A stretch of 40,512 nt of DNA from Thermoprotei archaeon (GTDB taxonomy: Archaea > Thermoproteota > Thermoprotei > Thermofilales > B15-G2). How positions within the stretch are numbered: the stretch's first letter is position 1; each line of letters begins with the position of its first letter. Positions 29,074 through 39,022 of the stretch are shown one piece after another. The notes under the pieces were generated by a model. It did no database searches and had not been told where the DNA came from. It was given only the letters and a program-made list of their open reading frames with translations. The translations under genes and the position numbers were made by a program. The stretch is from assembly GCA_003650815.1 (NCBI GenBank), contig QMSB01000007.1:1-40512 (forward strand), given 5' to 3'.

Positions 29074-29772
29074 ATGAGAATTAAACTCTCGTTAATAATC
29101 CTCGCAGTACTCGTATTAATTATACCTTTTGCTCAAGCTCAGCCATTTATCTCAACTCCATCAAAAACACCTTTAGCGGGAGCTAAAGTTAAAGTAACAT
29201 ACGTCACTGGAGAAAGCTTTGAAGCAACACTAGATTCTGAAGGACGTCTAGTCTTAACGAACGTCCCACTAGGTAAAGTAAATGTGACAATACTAGAGTG
29301 GAAGGGAGTCCCCATAGGAGTAACGTATCTAGTTACCTACAAGAACCCAGTGATAGTCTGTAAGGAAATAGGTAAACTCGAAGTAAAAGTCGTAGGTGCG
29401 AGAGGACAGGAAATAAAGGGCGCTACCGTGGCAATACTTTACGAAAACAAAGTAATTGAGACAGGGACAACAGACACAGCTGGAACATATATGACAGAAC
29501 TACCTCAAGCAAAGTACAAAGTTAAAGCAACATACGGAGGGAAAACAGCTGAAGGAGAAGTAGAAGTCGTAGGTAGCGAAACAGCAAAAATAACACTTCA
29601 GCTCGACATCTTCGTCACATTAGCTGGCTGGAGCATGACACTACCAGAGTTCATAGGCCTTATAATACTAGTGATAGTAGTGATCATAGCACTAGTTATA
29701 ATAGCCTACGAGTACTCAATATGGCGCAGAAAGAAACTAGCAAAAGCTCTAGTAACTCCTTCAACTAGGTAA
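29074..29772 (+). CDS. Secreted carboxypeptidase-regulatory-like domain protein with C-terminal TM anchor
   Basis: Signal peptide ending FAQAQP; PLAGAKVKVTYVTGESFEATLDSEGRLVLTNVPLGKVNVTI and a second similar repeat; TM plus basic tail. Confidence 0.7.
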   Translation: MRIKLSLIILAVLVLIIPFAQAQPFISTPSKTPLAGAKVKVTYVTGESFEATLDSEGRLVLTNVPLGKVNVTILEWKGVPIGVTYLVTYKNPVIVCKEIGKLEVKVVGARGQEIKGATVAILYENKVIETGTTDTAGTYMTELPQAKYKVKATYGGKTAEGEVEVVGSETAKITLQLDIFVTLAGWSMTLPEFIGLIILVIVVIIALVIIAYEYSIWRRKKLAKALVTPSTR

Positions 29773-29822
29773 CCAACCATCAAATTAATTAACAATTTAT
29801 TTACCTGTTACTTAGATGCTAT

Positions 29823-30920
29823 ATGAGCCAGTTTAAATATAGGGCCGACACTGAAGGAATGCTGAACACATACCTCGACTGGTATAAACAAGCCGAGTAT
29901 ATTCTTTCCCTCAAACCTTCTTTACCAGATAAATTCAAAACCTCTAAAGGAGCCCGAGAATATCACAGACCACAGCACATCATAATATGTGGTTTAGGAG
30001 GATCAGGAATAGCAGGAGACCTCGTAAAAGACGCTCTAGGTAACGAGATAAAAGTCCCAATAGAAATAGTCAAAGAATATACGCTCCCCTCATATGCGGG
30101 AGAAGAAACACTAGTCATCGCAGTAAGCTACTCAGGAAACACCGAAGAAACTCTCTCATGCTACGTAGAAGCAGTAGAGAAAAACTGCATGATAGCCAGC
30201 ATTTCCTCCGGAGGCTACCTCAAAAAATTCTCTGAAAAAACAGGAGCTCTCCACATAGACCTAATGTCAGGATACCAGCCGAGAGCGTCACTTCCGCAAC
30301 TCCTTTTCGCCATACTGAAAACCCTTGAAACACTTAAAATAGTCTCAGGACAGCCCTACGCAGAAGTAATCCAAGTACTAAGAGAAAACAAGACAAATTT
30401 CTCCCCCGAAAACGAGCAAAATAAAGCAAAAGAGCTCGCAGAAAAACTATACAGAAAAATACCAGTCATATACGGGCACAGCTTCTACAAGGGAGTAGCC
30501 ATAAGACTGAAAAACGAGTTCAACGAAAACACCAAAATACCGGCTAAAGCCGAGGTCTTCCCAGAACTAGATCACAACGATATAGTAGGATGGGAAGACA
30601 ACGAACTATCAAAAAACTTCACAGCGATAATACTGAGAAACGAAGAAGAATACATGAAAGAGAGAATAGAAGCAACAATAGACATAATGAAGAAATATGG
30701 CGCAGAAGTCATAGAGCTTAGCAGCAGGGCAGAAACAGTTCTGGCGAAAATAATGGACATCTGCCACTTAGGAGGACTAGCGAGCATATACCTAGCACTA
30801 CTATACGGAAGAGACCCCGCCTTAATAGAACCAATATCACTACTGAAAAAGAGGCTCGGAGAAAAAGTAGGTCTGCAGAAGAAACTACTAGAAAAACTAT
30901 CAAAAACAGTATCTCAATAA
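29823..30920 (+). CDS. Bifunctional phosphoglucose/phosphomannose isomerase
   Basis: IIICGLGGSGIAGDL, AVSYSGNTEETLSCY, PELDHNDIVGWE motifs of archaeal PGI/PMI. Confidence 0.93.
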   Translation: MSQFKYRADTEGMLNTYLDWYKQAEYILSLKPSLPDKFKTSKGAREYHRPQHIIICGLGGSGIAGDLVKDALGNEIKVPIEIVKEYTLPSYAGEETLVIAVSYSGNTEETLSCYVEAVEKNCMIASISSGGYLKKFSEKTGALHIDLMSGYQPRASLPQLLFAILKTLETLKIVSGQPYAEVIQVLRENKTNFSPENEQNKAKELAEKLYRKIPVIYGHSFYKGVAIRLKNEFNENTKIPAKAEVFPELDHNDIVGWEDNELSKNFTAIILRNEEEYMKERIEATIDIMKKYGAEVIELSSRAETVLAKIMDICHLGGLASIYLALLYGRDPALIEPISLLKKRLGEKVGLQKKLLEKLSKTVSQ

Positions 30921-31502
30921 ATGAAAATAGATAAATTCGATATAAAAATATTTAATAGTGTTTACCCTCCCTCAGAAGACACATACCTTCTATATGACAA
31001 CATAGAAACAAAAGCCTCAAAAGCAGTCGAAGCATGCTGTGGAACAGGAATCATTACCCTTAAAATAGCCGACAAAGGAGCATATGTAATATCAACAGAT
31101 ATAAACCTTCAAGCATGCCTCAACACAGTAGCCAATGCGAAAGCAAACAACCTTTTCGATAAAATAGACGTAATCTGCACAGACCTCCTACTAGCCCTAA
31201 GAAAAGGAGCAAAAATAGACTTAATAGCATGCAACCCACCATATCTCCCCTGCGAACCAAAAGACCTTGAAGACCTAGCAGTATGCGGAGGAAAAGAAGG
31301 CTACGAAACAGCACTAAGACTAATACACATGTACCATGAACTCTTCCAAGGAAAATGCACTCTATACCTAGTAGTCTCAAGCCGAACAAACCTAAACAAA
31401 ATACTAGCCGAGCTAAAGAAGTTAAAGCTGAATATAAGAATAATAGCTAAAAAAGACCTACAGTTTTTTGAAACACTCTATTTATTAAGAATTCAAAGTT
31501 AA
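30921..31502 (+). CDS. HemK/PrmC-like (HemK2-type) methyltransferase
   Basis: YPPSEDTYLLYDNI, EACCGTGIITLKIA, LIACNPPYLPC (NPPY). Confidence 0.9.
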   Translation: MKIDKFDIKIFNSVYPPSEDTYLLYDNIETKASKAVEACCGTGIITLKIADKGAYVISTDINLQACLNTVANAKANNLFDKIDVICTDLLLALRKGAKIDLIACNPPYLPCEPKDLEDLAVCGGKEGYETALRLIHMYHELFQGKCTLYLVVSSRTNLNKILAELKKLKLNIRIIAKKDLQFFETLYLLRIQS

Positions 31503-31549
31503 ATAGTAAAGGATAATAAGAACTGATTAGCTAAGAACAATCTAACTTA

Positions 31550-33055
31550 CTAGTTTCTCTCAACTATTATGTCTACGAAGACAGGACCCTTGATATCTAC
31601 TACTCCCTGTTTTTCATGAATATATTTGAGTACATTCGACGAGATTCTAATATTAGCGTCAGCTGGGCCCTCAACCCATCTTACTCGCAACCACCCAGAC
31701 TCACCATCCTCTACGAGTCTAGCAAACTTCTTGACAATGAAGTCTATGTAACGTCCAACATAAACACCCTCATGTTCCTCTAAGCTGCTAATAATATTGC
31801 CCCTATGCACATAGATCCTGTTAAAGGCTGCTGGACCAGCATAGGGCTTAGGATCAGGCTCATATAAATATATCTTGATCTTATCATCACGGTATACTTC
31901 AAGCTTAAAGGGCCCTGTCTTATCTCTATATTTCTCAATGTTTTTGAGGATTACTTTCTCTAGTTTCTCACCGTAAGATGTTCTAGGAGCTAAAATAGGC
32001 TTTATTCTAGCCGCTATATCTTCATCGCTTATTACTGAGTATAGATAAGGAAATACTAGTACTCTTATGTCATCTACATCATATAGTACCTGAGCTAGCC
32101 GCTCAACACCTATACCGAAGTTGTACACAGGATAGGGGATCTCGTAGTTAGCTAAGGCAATAGGAGAGTAGAGTCCGAAAGTACCTATCTCTTGAAGGTT
32201 GCCACGGTACTCCACGTATACTTCATACTCCTTCCCGTAAGCATAGTACCTCGACGTATCCTTCTTCTTAACAATCTTTACAGAAGACAGCCCTAGATGA
32301 CTCATTATCGACTTAGTTAACTCAACTGCTGCTTCCTCGTTTAAGCTATCGTCAACAACCACAATCGACGCTGAGTGATAGTAGCGTAAATGCTCTTTAT
32401 CTACTCTCTGCTCCCTTCTAAAAACCCAATCGATTGAAAATAGTCTTAGAGGAGGGTCTAAGTACCTGAGCACGCGGCTCAAGGTAATAAACCAGGCAGC
32501 TGTCATGTGACTCCGCAGAGTAGCAGCTAGAGGACTAGGCTTTAACTCAAAGAAGTCTTTAAGAATACTGATAAGCCTCAAGCACTGCTTATCCGATATC
32601 CCTAGCTCCCTCTTTAAAACCTCTATGAGCTCATCCGCCTCTATTTCCCGCTCCCTATACTTTCTTAAAACATTCTTAAGTATATTGAAGTCTATTTCAC
32701 CTACTTCTTTTCTTATCTTATCTATGTATTCTGTACTAAGCCCTATATCTGGTCTCGGCAGTCCCGCCAGAAAATATATTCTGTCGAGAATTACTGGAGC
32801 TTCTGGACCATATTGCTTGTAAACATCTTCTACTGGTATAAATACAGGATTAATGACTTCAGTGAAGCCGAGTGAAAGAAGCTTTTCACGTAAAGTAAAT
32901 ATCAGGTCGACTACTGGGTGAGATTTACCCATGGATTTTACTAAAGGTATTCTTCTGGTAATATCTGGGAATATATCTGAGTATTCTAGCCACAAGTCTT
33001 CGAAACTCTTGTTTTCCCTAAGCTTTTTCCTGATTTCATCTATTGGTAAAACCAT
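31550..33055 (-). CDS. sepS: O-phosphoseryl-tRNA(Cys) synthetase (SepRS)
   Basis: LRSHMTAAWF, FSIDWVFRREQRVDKEHLRYYHSASIVV (class II motif 2 region), IGTFGLYSPIALANYEIPYPVYNFGIGVERLAQVLYD (motif 3); adjacent to SepCysS. Confidence 0.93.
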   Translation of the reverse strand: MVLPIDEIRKKLRENKSFEDLWLEYSDIFPDITRRIPLVKSMGKSHPVVDLIFTLREKLLSLGFTEVINPVFIPVEDVYKQYGPEAPVILDRIYFLAGLPRPDIGLSTEYIDKIRKEVGEIDFNILKNVLRKYREREIEADELIEVLKRELGISDKQCLRLISILKDFFELKPSPLAATLRSHMTAAWFITLSRVLRYLDPPLRLFSIDWVFRREQRVDKEHLRYYHSASIVVVDDSLNEEAAVELTKSIMSHLGLSSVKIVKKKDTSRYYAYGKEYEVYVEYRGNLQEIGTFGLYSPIALANYEIPYPVYNFGIGVERLAQVLYDVDDIRVLVFPYLYSVISDEDIAARIKPILAPRTSYGEKLEKVILKNIEKYRDKTGPFKLEVYRDDKIKIYLYEPDPKPYAGPAAFNRIYVHRGNIISSLEEHEGVYVGRYIDFIVKKFARLVEDGESGWLRVRWVEGPADANIRISSNVLKYIHEKQGVVDIKGPVFVDIIVERN

Positions 33056-34184
33056 ATTTTTCGAACCTCTCCACGATTTCTACCAAAGAATCAACAAAGT
33101 AATTAGCATCCTCTTTTTCTAAAAGATAGGTACTTATCTTCATCCTCTTAGTAATCCCCGGCTTTATTCCAATGATCTTTCTCTTCTTAAGCTCCTTATA
33201 CAGGAAAAAGCGGTCACGTATCTTAACTGATATCTCATAAAGACGCGGTGTCTCAAAGTGCAGCAAATCGTGTCTACGAGGTCTCTCTCCCAGCAATCTG
33301 AACTCTAGCTCTTTTTCAAGCCTGTCAGCCACATACCTTGCTATATTCACTTTAGCGTCCCACTTAACTACTCTCTTCTTTAAGTAGGGAAGAACTTTGA
33401 GAAGACAGATAGCAGGTGCTCCTCTAACAGTACAGCCAAGTAGCTCTACCTCTTTTCCCTCCTTAAACTTACTCTTCCTGAGAACAATCTCTGCTTCTCT
33501 ACCTACTATACCTAGAACTCCAATAGGACCTGTACAAGCCATGCTCTTATGACCTGAGCCGACGACAAAGTCTGCCCCAGTATCTCTAAGCGAAAACTTC
33601 ATTCTGCCAATAGCGTATGCAGCATTGATTAGCACGGGGACTCCGTGACTCTTACAAATATCCACTATCCTCTTCAGCTCAGGTAAATTACCATAATATC
33701 CATCGGGATAAGTGACTAGCGCAAGAAGAGGAGGTTTTCCGTGCTCCCTCTCAACTTCACTAATCTTTTTCTCATAGTCTTCAGCTACCACACAGTACTC
33801 TGGGTGCTCAGTAGTAGCAGTAAAAACTACATCAAGCATACTTCTCTCAGCAGCTAATATACTAGTATAGTGAGCATTGCCGTCAGCAACTACAACAGGA
33901 GCTCTAGCCCCCTTCAGCACATATTCCTTGAACATCGCAAACATCACAGTAAACATTCCCTCTCTCGCACCATGAACTAGCCTAACATAATCACAGTCTA
34001 TAAACTCCTCTAAACTCTCAACAAGCTTCTTTATATTAGGCTTTCTTAACTCATGAAGATCTCCAGTACAGTATAAACATGTAGAATATCCGTCTAAATA
34101 TTCTAAAAGCTCTCTCTTAATTCCATCAGGAACTACTCCACCACTCCTAATAGGATCGACCAAGAGCACCTTCTTCTGTGACAC
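33036..34184 (-). CDS. pscS: Sep-tRNA:Cys-tRNA synthase (SepCysS), PLP-dependent
   Basis: DGYSTCLYCTGDLHELRKPNI, VRLVHGAREGMFTVM, VADGNAHYTSILAAERS, LVTYPDGYYGNLPEL, GADFVVGSGHKSMACTGPIGVLG (PLP Lys), LLGCTVRGAPA. Confidence 0.94.
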   Translation of the reverse strand: MSQKKVLLVDPIRSGGVVPDGIKRELLEYLDGYSTCLYCTGDLHELRKPNIKKLVESLEEFIDCDYVRLVHGAREGMFTVMFAMFKEYVLKGARAPVVVADGNAHYTSILAAERSMLDVVFTATTEHPEYCVVAEDYEKKISEVEREHGKPPLLALVTYPDGYYGNLPELKRIVDICKSHGVPVLINAAYAIGRMKFSLRDTGADFVVGSGHKSMACTGPIGVLGIVGREAEIVLRKSKFKEGKEVELLGCTVRGAPAICLLKVLPYLKKRVVKWDAKVNIARYVADRLEKELEFRLLGERPRRHDLLHFETPRLYEISVKIRDRFFLYKELKKRKIIGIKPGITKRMKISTYLLEKEDANYFVDSLVEIVERFEKYGFTNR

Positions 34185-34321
34185 ATCTGCAGACCACTAC
34201 TACTTCTAGGTAATAAAGATTACGTGCTGAGCTATTACACTTAATGATAGACACAGGAAATGACTACCATAACATGTATATGTGTCAAAAAACATAAATA
34301 TTTACCATTAGAGAATTAAAG

Positions 34322-34380
34322 CAGATGATTAGACCAGGCCGGCACTGAATAGTGATGAGCTCCTGCCCCATTAATGATTT
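34322..34380 (+). ncRNA. Candidate C/D box-like sRNA (imperfect terminal boxes)
   Basis: D'-like CTGA (34345-34348), 3 nt, C'-like GTGATGA (34352-34358); GATGA near the 5' end (34324-34328); TATA-like CATAAATATTTACC about 25 nt upstream. Terminal C and D boxes deviate from consensus. Confidence 0.25.
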
Positions 34381-34469
34381 TAGCATCAATAAGTCTTCTA
34401 GTATATTTATGTCAGAGATAGGAAGACCTTATAAGGCAAATCAAATCTATAAGCTTGGGTTAACTGAAA

Positions 34470-35567
34470 ATGCATTACTTAGAGATGTCTTACCTAGTAT
34501 TTGAGAGAACAAAAGAGCTCGTAAGCAAGTATTTCTACATACTCTACAGCGAAATGGAAGGGCTTATACCTGTCTTCTATATTCAGTATGAAAAGGATCT
34601 TAAGAAAAAGTTCAAGTACCTAGCACTAGAGGCTAAAAGAGAAGGTTTTCTGCCTCTCCTCAGGCAGAAAGATGAATACTTAGTAATAAAAGTAGTACCA
34701 TTCAAAGCTAAGAGAAGAAATCCTAAAACCGCTTTAATTTTATTTGCGGCAACTTTTTTCACAGTACTTATAGACGGCTTTATAAGAGCCTCTGACAGAT
34801 TTCTGCCTGAAATAATAGGCGAAGTGAATGTGCCGTTGATGACAATATCTTACACTGTAGCACTGCTAGCTGTAATTGGAGTACACGAGATGGGACATAA
34901 AATAGCGTCTATGATTCATCAAGTGAAAACATCCTTACCCTACTTCATTCCAGCCCTCCCTGGAATAGGTATAGGAGGTACTTTCGGCGCAGTAATACTT
35001 CAAGAAGAGCCTCCAACAAATAAAGATGAATTATTCGACATAGGGCTTAGTGGCCCCATATTCGGCTTTATAGCAACTATAGCCGTGACTCTTGTAGCCG
35101 CGAAGATCTCTGGAGTAGTTTCAGTAAAGCAGCTTAAACAGTGGACACAGCAGGGATACTCTTTCACAGTAATACCGACACCACTTCTCATGACTCTTAT
35201 ATTCTCCTACTATAGTCCCCTACCTGGGCCAGACTACATGTACTACTTACATCCCCTAGCCTTTGTTTCCTGGGCAGGTTTCATAATAACTGCACTAAAT
35301 CTCTTCCCTGTGTGGCAGCTCGACGGAGGGCATGTCATAAGAGCACTACTAGGTCCAAAAAAGGCTAGAATACTCTCAATACTTAGCGTAATTCTAATGG
35401 CTGCACTAGGCTACTGGTTTATGGCACTCGTCCTTTTGCTATTCATGATGATAGGAGGAAAACCAGTGGAGCCTCTCGACAATGTGTCTCCCTTAAGCCT
35501 TTCACGTAAACTACTGATATTGGGATATATCATAATACTAATACTATGCTTACCTCTACCGTGGTAA
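34470..35567 (+). CDS. Site-2 protease (M50) family membrane metalloprotease
   Basis: VIGVHEMGHKIAS (HExxH), LFPVWQLDGGHVIRALLG, multiple TM segments. Confidence 0.92.
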   Translation: MHYLEMSYLVFERTKELVSKYFYILYSEMEGLIPVFYIQYEKDLKKKFKYLALEAKREGFLPLLRQKDEYLVIKVVPFKAKRRNPKTALILFAATFFTVLIDGFIRASDRFLPEIIGEVNVPLMTISYTVALLAVIGVHEMGHKIASMIHQVKTSLPYFIPALPGIGIGGTFGAVILQEEPPTNKDELFDIGLSGPIFGFIATIAVTLVAAKISGVVSVKQLKQWTQQGYSFTVIPTPLLMTLIFSYYSPLPGPDYMYYLHPLAFVSWAGFIITALNLFPVWQLDGGHVIRALLGPKKARILSILSVILMAALGYWFMALVLLLFMMIGGKPVEPLDNVSPLSLSRKLLILGYIIILILCLPLPW

Positions 35568-35598
35568 AATTTAATAAGTCTAAGCTACCTAGCTACAT

Positions 35599-37764
35599 GT
35601 GAGAAAACTTCTAGCAATTATCTTTACAGTACTGTATTTATCAGTATTTTTAAATCAGTTACTCATAACTGTAAAATGCTCGAATATGGAGGTAAGCGTG
35701 AGAAAAAGTATAGAATATTACTGCATATTAAGTCTTAACGGAGAAATCGAGGAGTGGAAAGTAGACATAGAAATCATTGTAGATGGAGTAGGGAGAGCTA
35801 CAGTAGTAGACAGAATGTGGTATATCTCTCCAGAAACCCTTTTAGAAGCTGAACCTAAACCTTCTACTATATTGTTTTACGGGAAGTACTCTAAACTCAT
35901 ATGGAGAGACATAAAAATACCTACTGTAATAAAATACTCAGCAAGACTTTTCTCAGCTCCCCCGCTAAAGTACTCTATCGAAGTGCGTGTTAATGGAGAA
36001 AAGGCTAACATTACTCAGAGGAGCGGTGTGAATTACATTAAAGCTGACGTAGGAGACTTAATATCAGTAAATATTACCTTAGTAAACTCTAAAGGGAAGT
36101 GGCTCTGTGAAGGAGAGGAAATAGTAGTACCGCTGAACCTAATAGTAATGTTTAGCTTGCCGTCGTACTTAGGTCTCCTATCACTAACACCTGAGTCAAA
36201 TGTTTCATTAACTATAGGTGATGGTAAGACAGATGTTTGGATGTTAACTCTATACGATAAAGTCACTATATGTTTTAAAGCCAGAGTGACAGGAACTAAT
36301 CCTTGGGGAGAAGTTCCCCTCAAGTCAATTACCGTTCAAGTGGTAGATAGACCTGACGTAGTGTCAAAGAAGGCTGAAGAAATGTTATCTAAATTAGAAG
36401 AAAACATCGAGAGCTTAAAATATATTACTAGAAAACTTGAGCAGGGAATAAATGCTTCAAAAACACTGGCTAAGGGACTGATGAATGTCTCATCTCTACT
36501 AAACTACACAGGATACTCTTTAGTGTCAATAGCTGGGGCATTGAAAACTTCTGGAGAAAAGTTAATTGAAGCCTCTAAAGAAATGAGCAAACTCCTATCT
36601 TCCTTTGAGTCAGCTATTAGTGAAGCGTCATCAATAGTATCTACGTTAGATAGCACAGTAGAGTCTCTTAAGTCAGGTGAAGTAAACTACGAGCAGCTTA
36701 CCCAGATGATAGATCAGCTAATAGAGCTACTAGAAGCCACTGGACAAAATCAGTCTCTCATAGATACACTCGTAAAACTTAAAAACTTACTAATAGAACT
36801 AGAGGCACATCAAGAAGAGCTAGTAAAAGAACTAGAGTACATATCGGGGTTAGTGAAATCTTTAAGTAATGCTTTAAAAGAGGGAAAAGAAGCCTCAGAG
36901 GAACTAGAGAAAGCAGGTCAAATGTTTACCAAACTTGCAGAAAGTGTTGAGAAAATAGGGTTCACAAACATAAATGTATCAAAAGGACTATATAATATTT
37001 CACAAAACCTGTTCTCAGCAGTAAACTCAAGTATAAAGCAGCTCGACTCACTTAAAGAAAAACTTAGCGAATTAGAAAACACTGAAAGCCGATTGAGAAG
37101 ACTCAAGAAATGTGCAGACGCGGAGTGGAACTTGTACTACAAGTACTCACTTGAAGTAGCGTTAAGCGAGGTTACAGAAACACCTGAAATAAAAATAATT
37201 CAAACAGGTAAAGTAGTCAGAGATATCAGAGCAGAAACACCCTATGTAGTTTACGGAGTCCTAGTAAGAGACACCACTAATATAAAACCAGTAATAGCGT
37301 CTAGCGAAGACATCATAAAAGACGCAAGCGTACATATGCTAAACAAATCAGTGCTCATATGTCCTCTATCAAATGGAAGCATCCTCAAAACAGCTTTAGG
37401 AACCCCCCTCGAGCTTATAAACGCCACTAGCCCCAAAGTAGAACTAGATACTTGCGCCTTCCCAGCTAACATAAGCTTTTCAGTAGCATTTACGTTAGAG
37501 CTAATACTACCCAGAATACTTTCTCTCAAGAAGTTCACTCCAGAAATCATAGGGGAAAAAAGACCCTCACCTCAAAGAAAAATATCGAGCGAACTACTAG
37601 TACTAACAACAGCAATCCTGTGTACAGCAATACTTTCAGCAGTCAAATTGCTTAAAAAGAGGAGAAAAAAGATTGAAGTAGACATAACAGACATCATCAA
37701 CGAAATAGAGAAAATACGAAGAGAAATAGCAGCCAGAACTACATCAAGTGATCAAACATCCTAA
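35599..37764 (+). CDS. Secreted membrane-anchored protein with long coiled-coil region, GTG start
   Basis: Signal peptide, N-terminal beta-rich region, roughly residues 255-510 heptad-rich coiled coil, C-terminal TM and charged tail. Confidence 0.75.
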   Translation: MRKLLAIIFTVLYLSVFLNQLLITVKCSNMEVSVRKSIEYYCILSLNGEIEEWKVDIEIIVDGVGRATVVDRMWYISPETLLEAEPKPSTILFYGKYSKLIWRDIKIPTVIKYSARLFSAPPLKYSIEVRVNGEKANITQRSGVNYIKADVGDLISVNITLVNSKGKWLCEGEEIVVPLNLIVMFSLPSYLGLLSLTPESNVSLTIGDGKTDVWMLTLYDKVTICFKARVTGTNPWGEVPLKSITVQVVDRPDVVSKKAEEMLSKLEENIESLKYITRKLEQGINASKTLAKGLMNVSSLLNYTGYSLVSIAGALKTSGEKLIEASKEMSKLLSSFESAISEASSIVSTLDSTVESLKSGEVNYEQLTQMIDQLIELLEATGQNQSLIDTLVKLKNLLIELEAHQEELVKELEYISGLVKSLSNALKEGKEASEELEKAGQMFTKLAESVEKIGFTNINVSKGLYNISQNLFSAVNSSIKQLDSLKEKLSELENTESRLRRLKKCADAEWNLYYKYSLEVALSEVTETPEIKIIQTGKVVRDIRAETPYVVYGVLVRDTTNIKPVIASSEDIIKDASVHMLNKSVLICPLSNGSILKTALGTPLELINATSPKVELDTCAFPANISFSVAFTLELILPRILSLKKFTPEIIGEKRPSPQRKISSELLVLTTAILCTAILSAVKLLKKRRKKIEVDITDIINEIEKIRREIAARTTSSDQTS

Positions 37765-38443
37765 CAGCCCTCTCAACATCTTCTCTACGTCCAAGAAAAT
37801 AAACTTCCACACCCTTCTCTAAAACTCTAGTCTTAATATAGACTCCAGGAACCTTCTCAAGAATCCTGCTAACTTTCCCGTAGACACAGATCTCAGGCAG
37901 CCCTTTAACCTTAATCCTTTTCTCTACGAGAACAGTACCCCCAGAAAACTTCTTCAGCTCATCTTCAACACGAGAAAACATAGGCTTAAGCTCGTGCGGA
38001 GGGCCGGGTAAACATATTATTAACTTAGACCCGTACTCTATAACCATTCCGGGAGCCGCGCCAACAGAGTTAGGAATAATCCTACAGCCATCTACGACAG
38101 TAGCCATTCTCTCAGCAGCCTCTTTCTCACACCTACGCCTAGACAATAGCTCTTCTAAGACCCCTCTATGTAAAACAAGTCTTCTGCCAGTAACCCTAGC
38201 AACAGCCTCTCGAGTCACATCATCCCTAGTAGGACCTAGTCCACCAGTCACGATTACTATATCAGCTCTACTTAAGGCATTCTTCAATACATCAGAGATT
38301 TCTTCAATACTATCGCCGACAACAGTGATCCTCCTTACAGTAAAACCCATTAAAGTAAGCCTTTTAGCGATCCAGCTAGCATTAGTATTAACAACTTCAC
38401 CTACCAACAACTCATCGCCAGTTGAAACAATCTCAACAAACAT
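37739..38443 (-). CDS. CinA N-terminal/MoaB-like molybdopterin-binding domain protein
   Basis: VEIVSTGDELLVGEVVNTNASWIAKRLTLMGFTV, VIVTGGLGPTRDDVTREAVA, CLPGPPHELKPMF. Confidence 0.9.
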   Translation of the reverse strand: MFVEIVSTGDELLVGEVVNTNASWIAKRLTLMGFTVRRITVVGDSIEEISDVLKNALSRADIVIVTGGLGPTRDDVTREAVARVTGRRLVLHRGVLEELLSRRRCEKEAAERMATVVDGCRIIPNSVGAAPGMVIEYGSKLIICLPGPPHELKPMFSRVEDELKKFSGGTVLVEKRIKVKGLPEICVYGKVSRILEKVPGVYIKTRVLEKGVEVYFLGRREDVERAVRMFDHLM

Positions 38444-38545
38444 AACACTCTCTAATTACGCCAACTTTATTTAAAAACGTATTTCACTAAAGCGAAGACA
38501 CATCTTTAAAACCTTATATATTTAACCAAGTATTTAGGAAACGAG

Positions 38546-39022
38546 ATGAAAAAATGCTTCTGCTGCGGCAAGAAAAAAGCGTCTAGAAAAATGTATTTCA
38601 GAAGTGAGGAGGGCGAGGAAGTGCCGATAGAACTCTGCACAGAATGCTATCACGAGTGGACATATACGTCAAGAGAATACAGGTTCCCCCTTTACCTCAG
38701 AAATATCGAAAAGTTTAGAAAATTATGTAAGCACAGCTTAAATTTAGAAAAATACGAGTACATGCCTTATAAAAACGAATACCAGGAAATACTAGAGTTA
38801 CTAAGACTAGTAGGAATAAAAATCTCTAAAACAACTCTTAAAAACGCTATAAACAAGGATGAGAGATGCTTAAAATGGATGAAAGCGCTAGTAAGAGCTC
38901 TTCCCTCATCTCAGAAAAAGGTACTTGAAAGCAAGCTTAAAAGACTAGTAATAGATAAAGATAGCTATGTAGCAAAAATAGTCTTAGAACTAATGCAGAG
39001 TAGAGACAAGTCTTCTACCTAA
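38546..39022 (+). CDS. Small zinc-finger protein (uncharacterised)
   Basis: CFCCGKKKASRKMYF...ELCTECYHEW double CxxC; TATA-like TTATATATTTA about 25 nt upstream of ATG. Confidence 0.65.
   Translation: MKKCFCCGKKKASRKMYFRSEEGEEVPIELCTECYHEWTYTSREYRFPLYLRNIEKFRKLCKHSLNLEKYEYMPYKNEYQEILELLRLVGIKISKTTLKNAINKDERCLKWMKALVRALPSSQKKVLESKLKRLVIDKDSYVAKIVLELMQSRDKSST

Noticed and set aside
36033-37550. Minus ORFs 36033..36323, 36918..37106, 37251..37550
   Set aside because: Shadow ORFs within the plus-strand coiled-coil protein.
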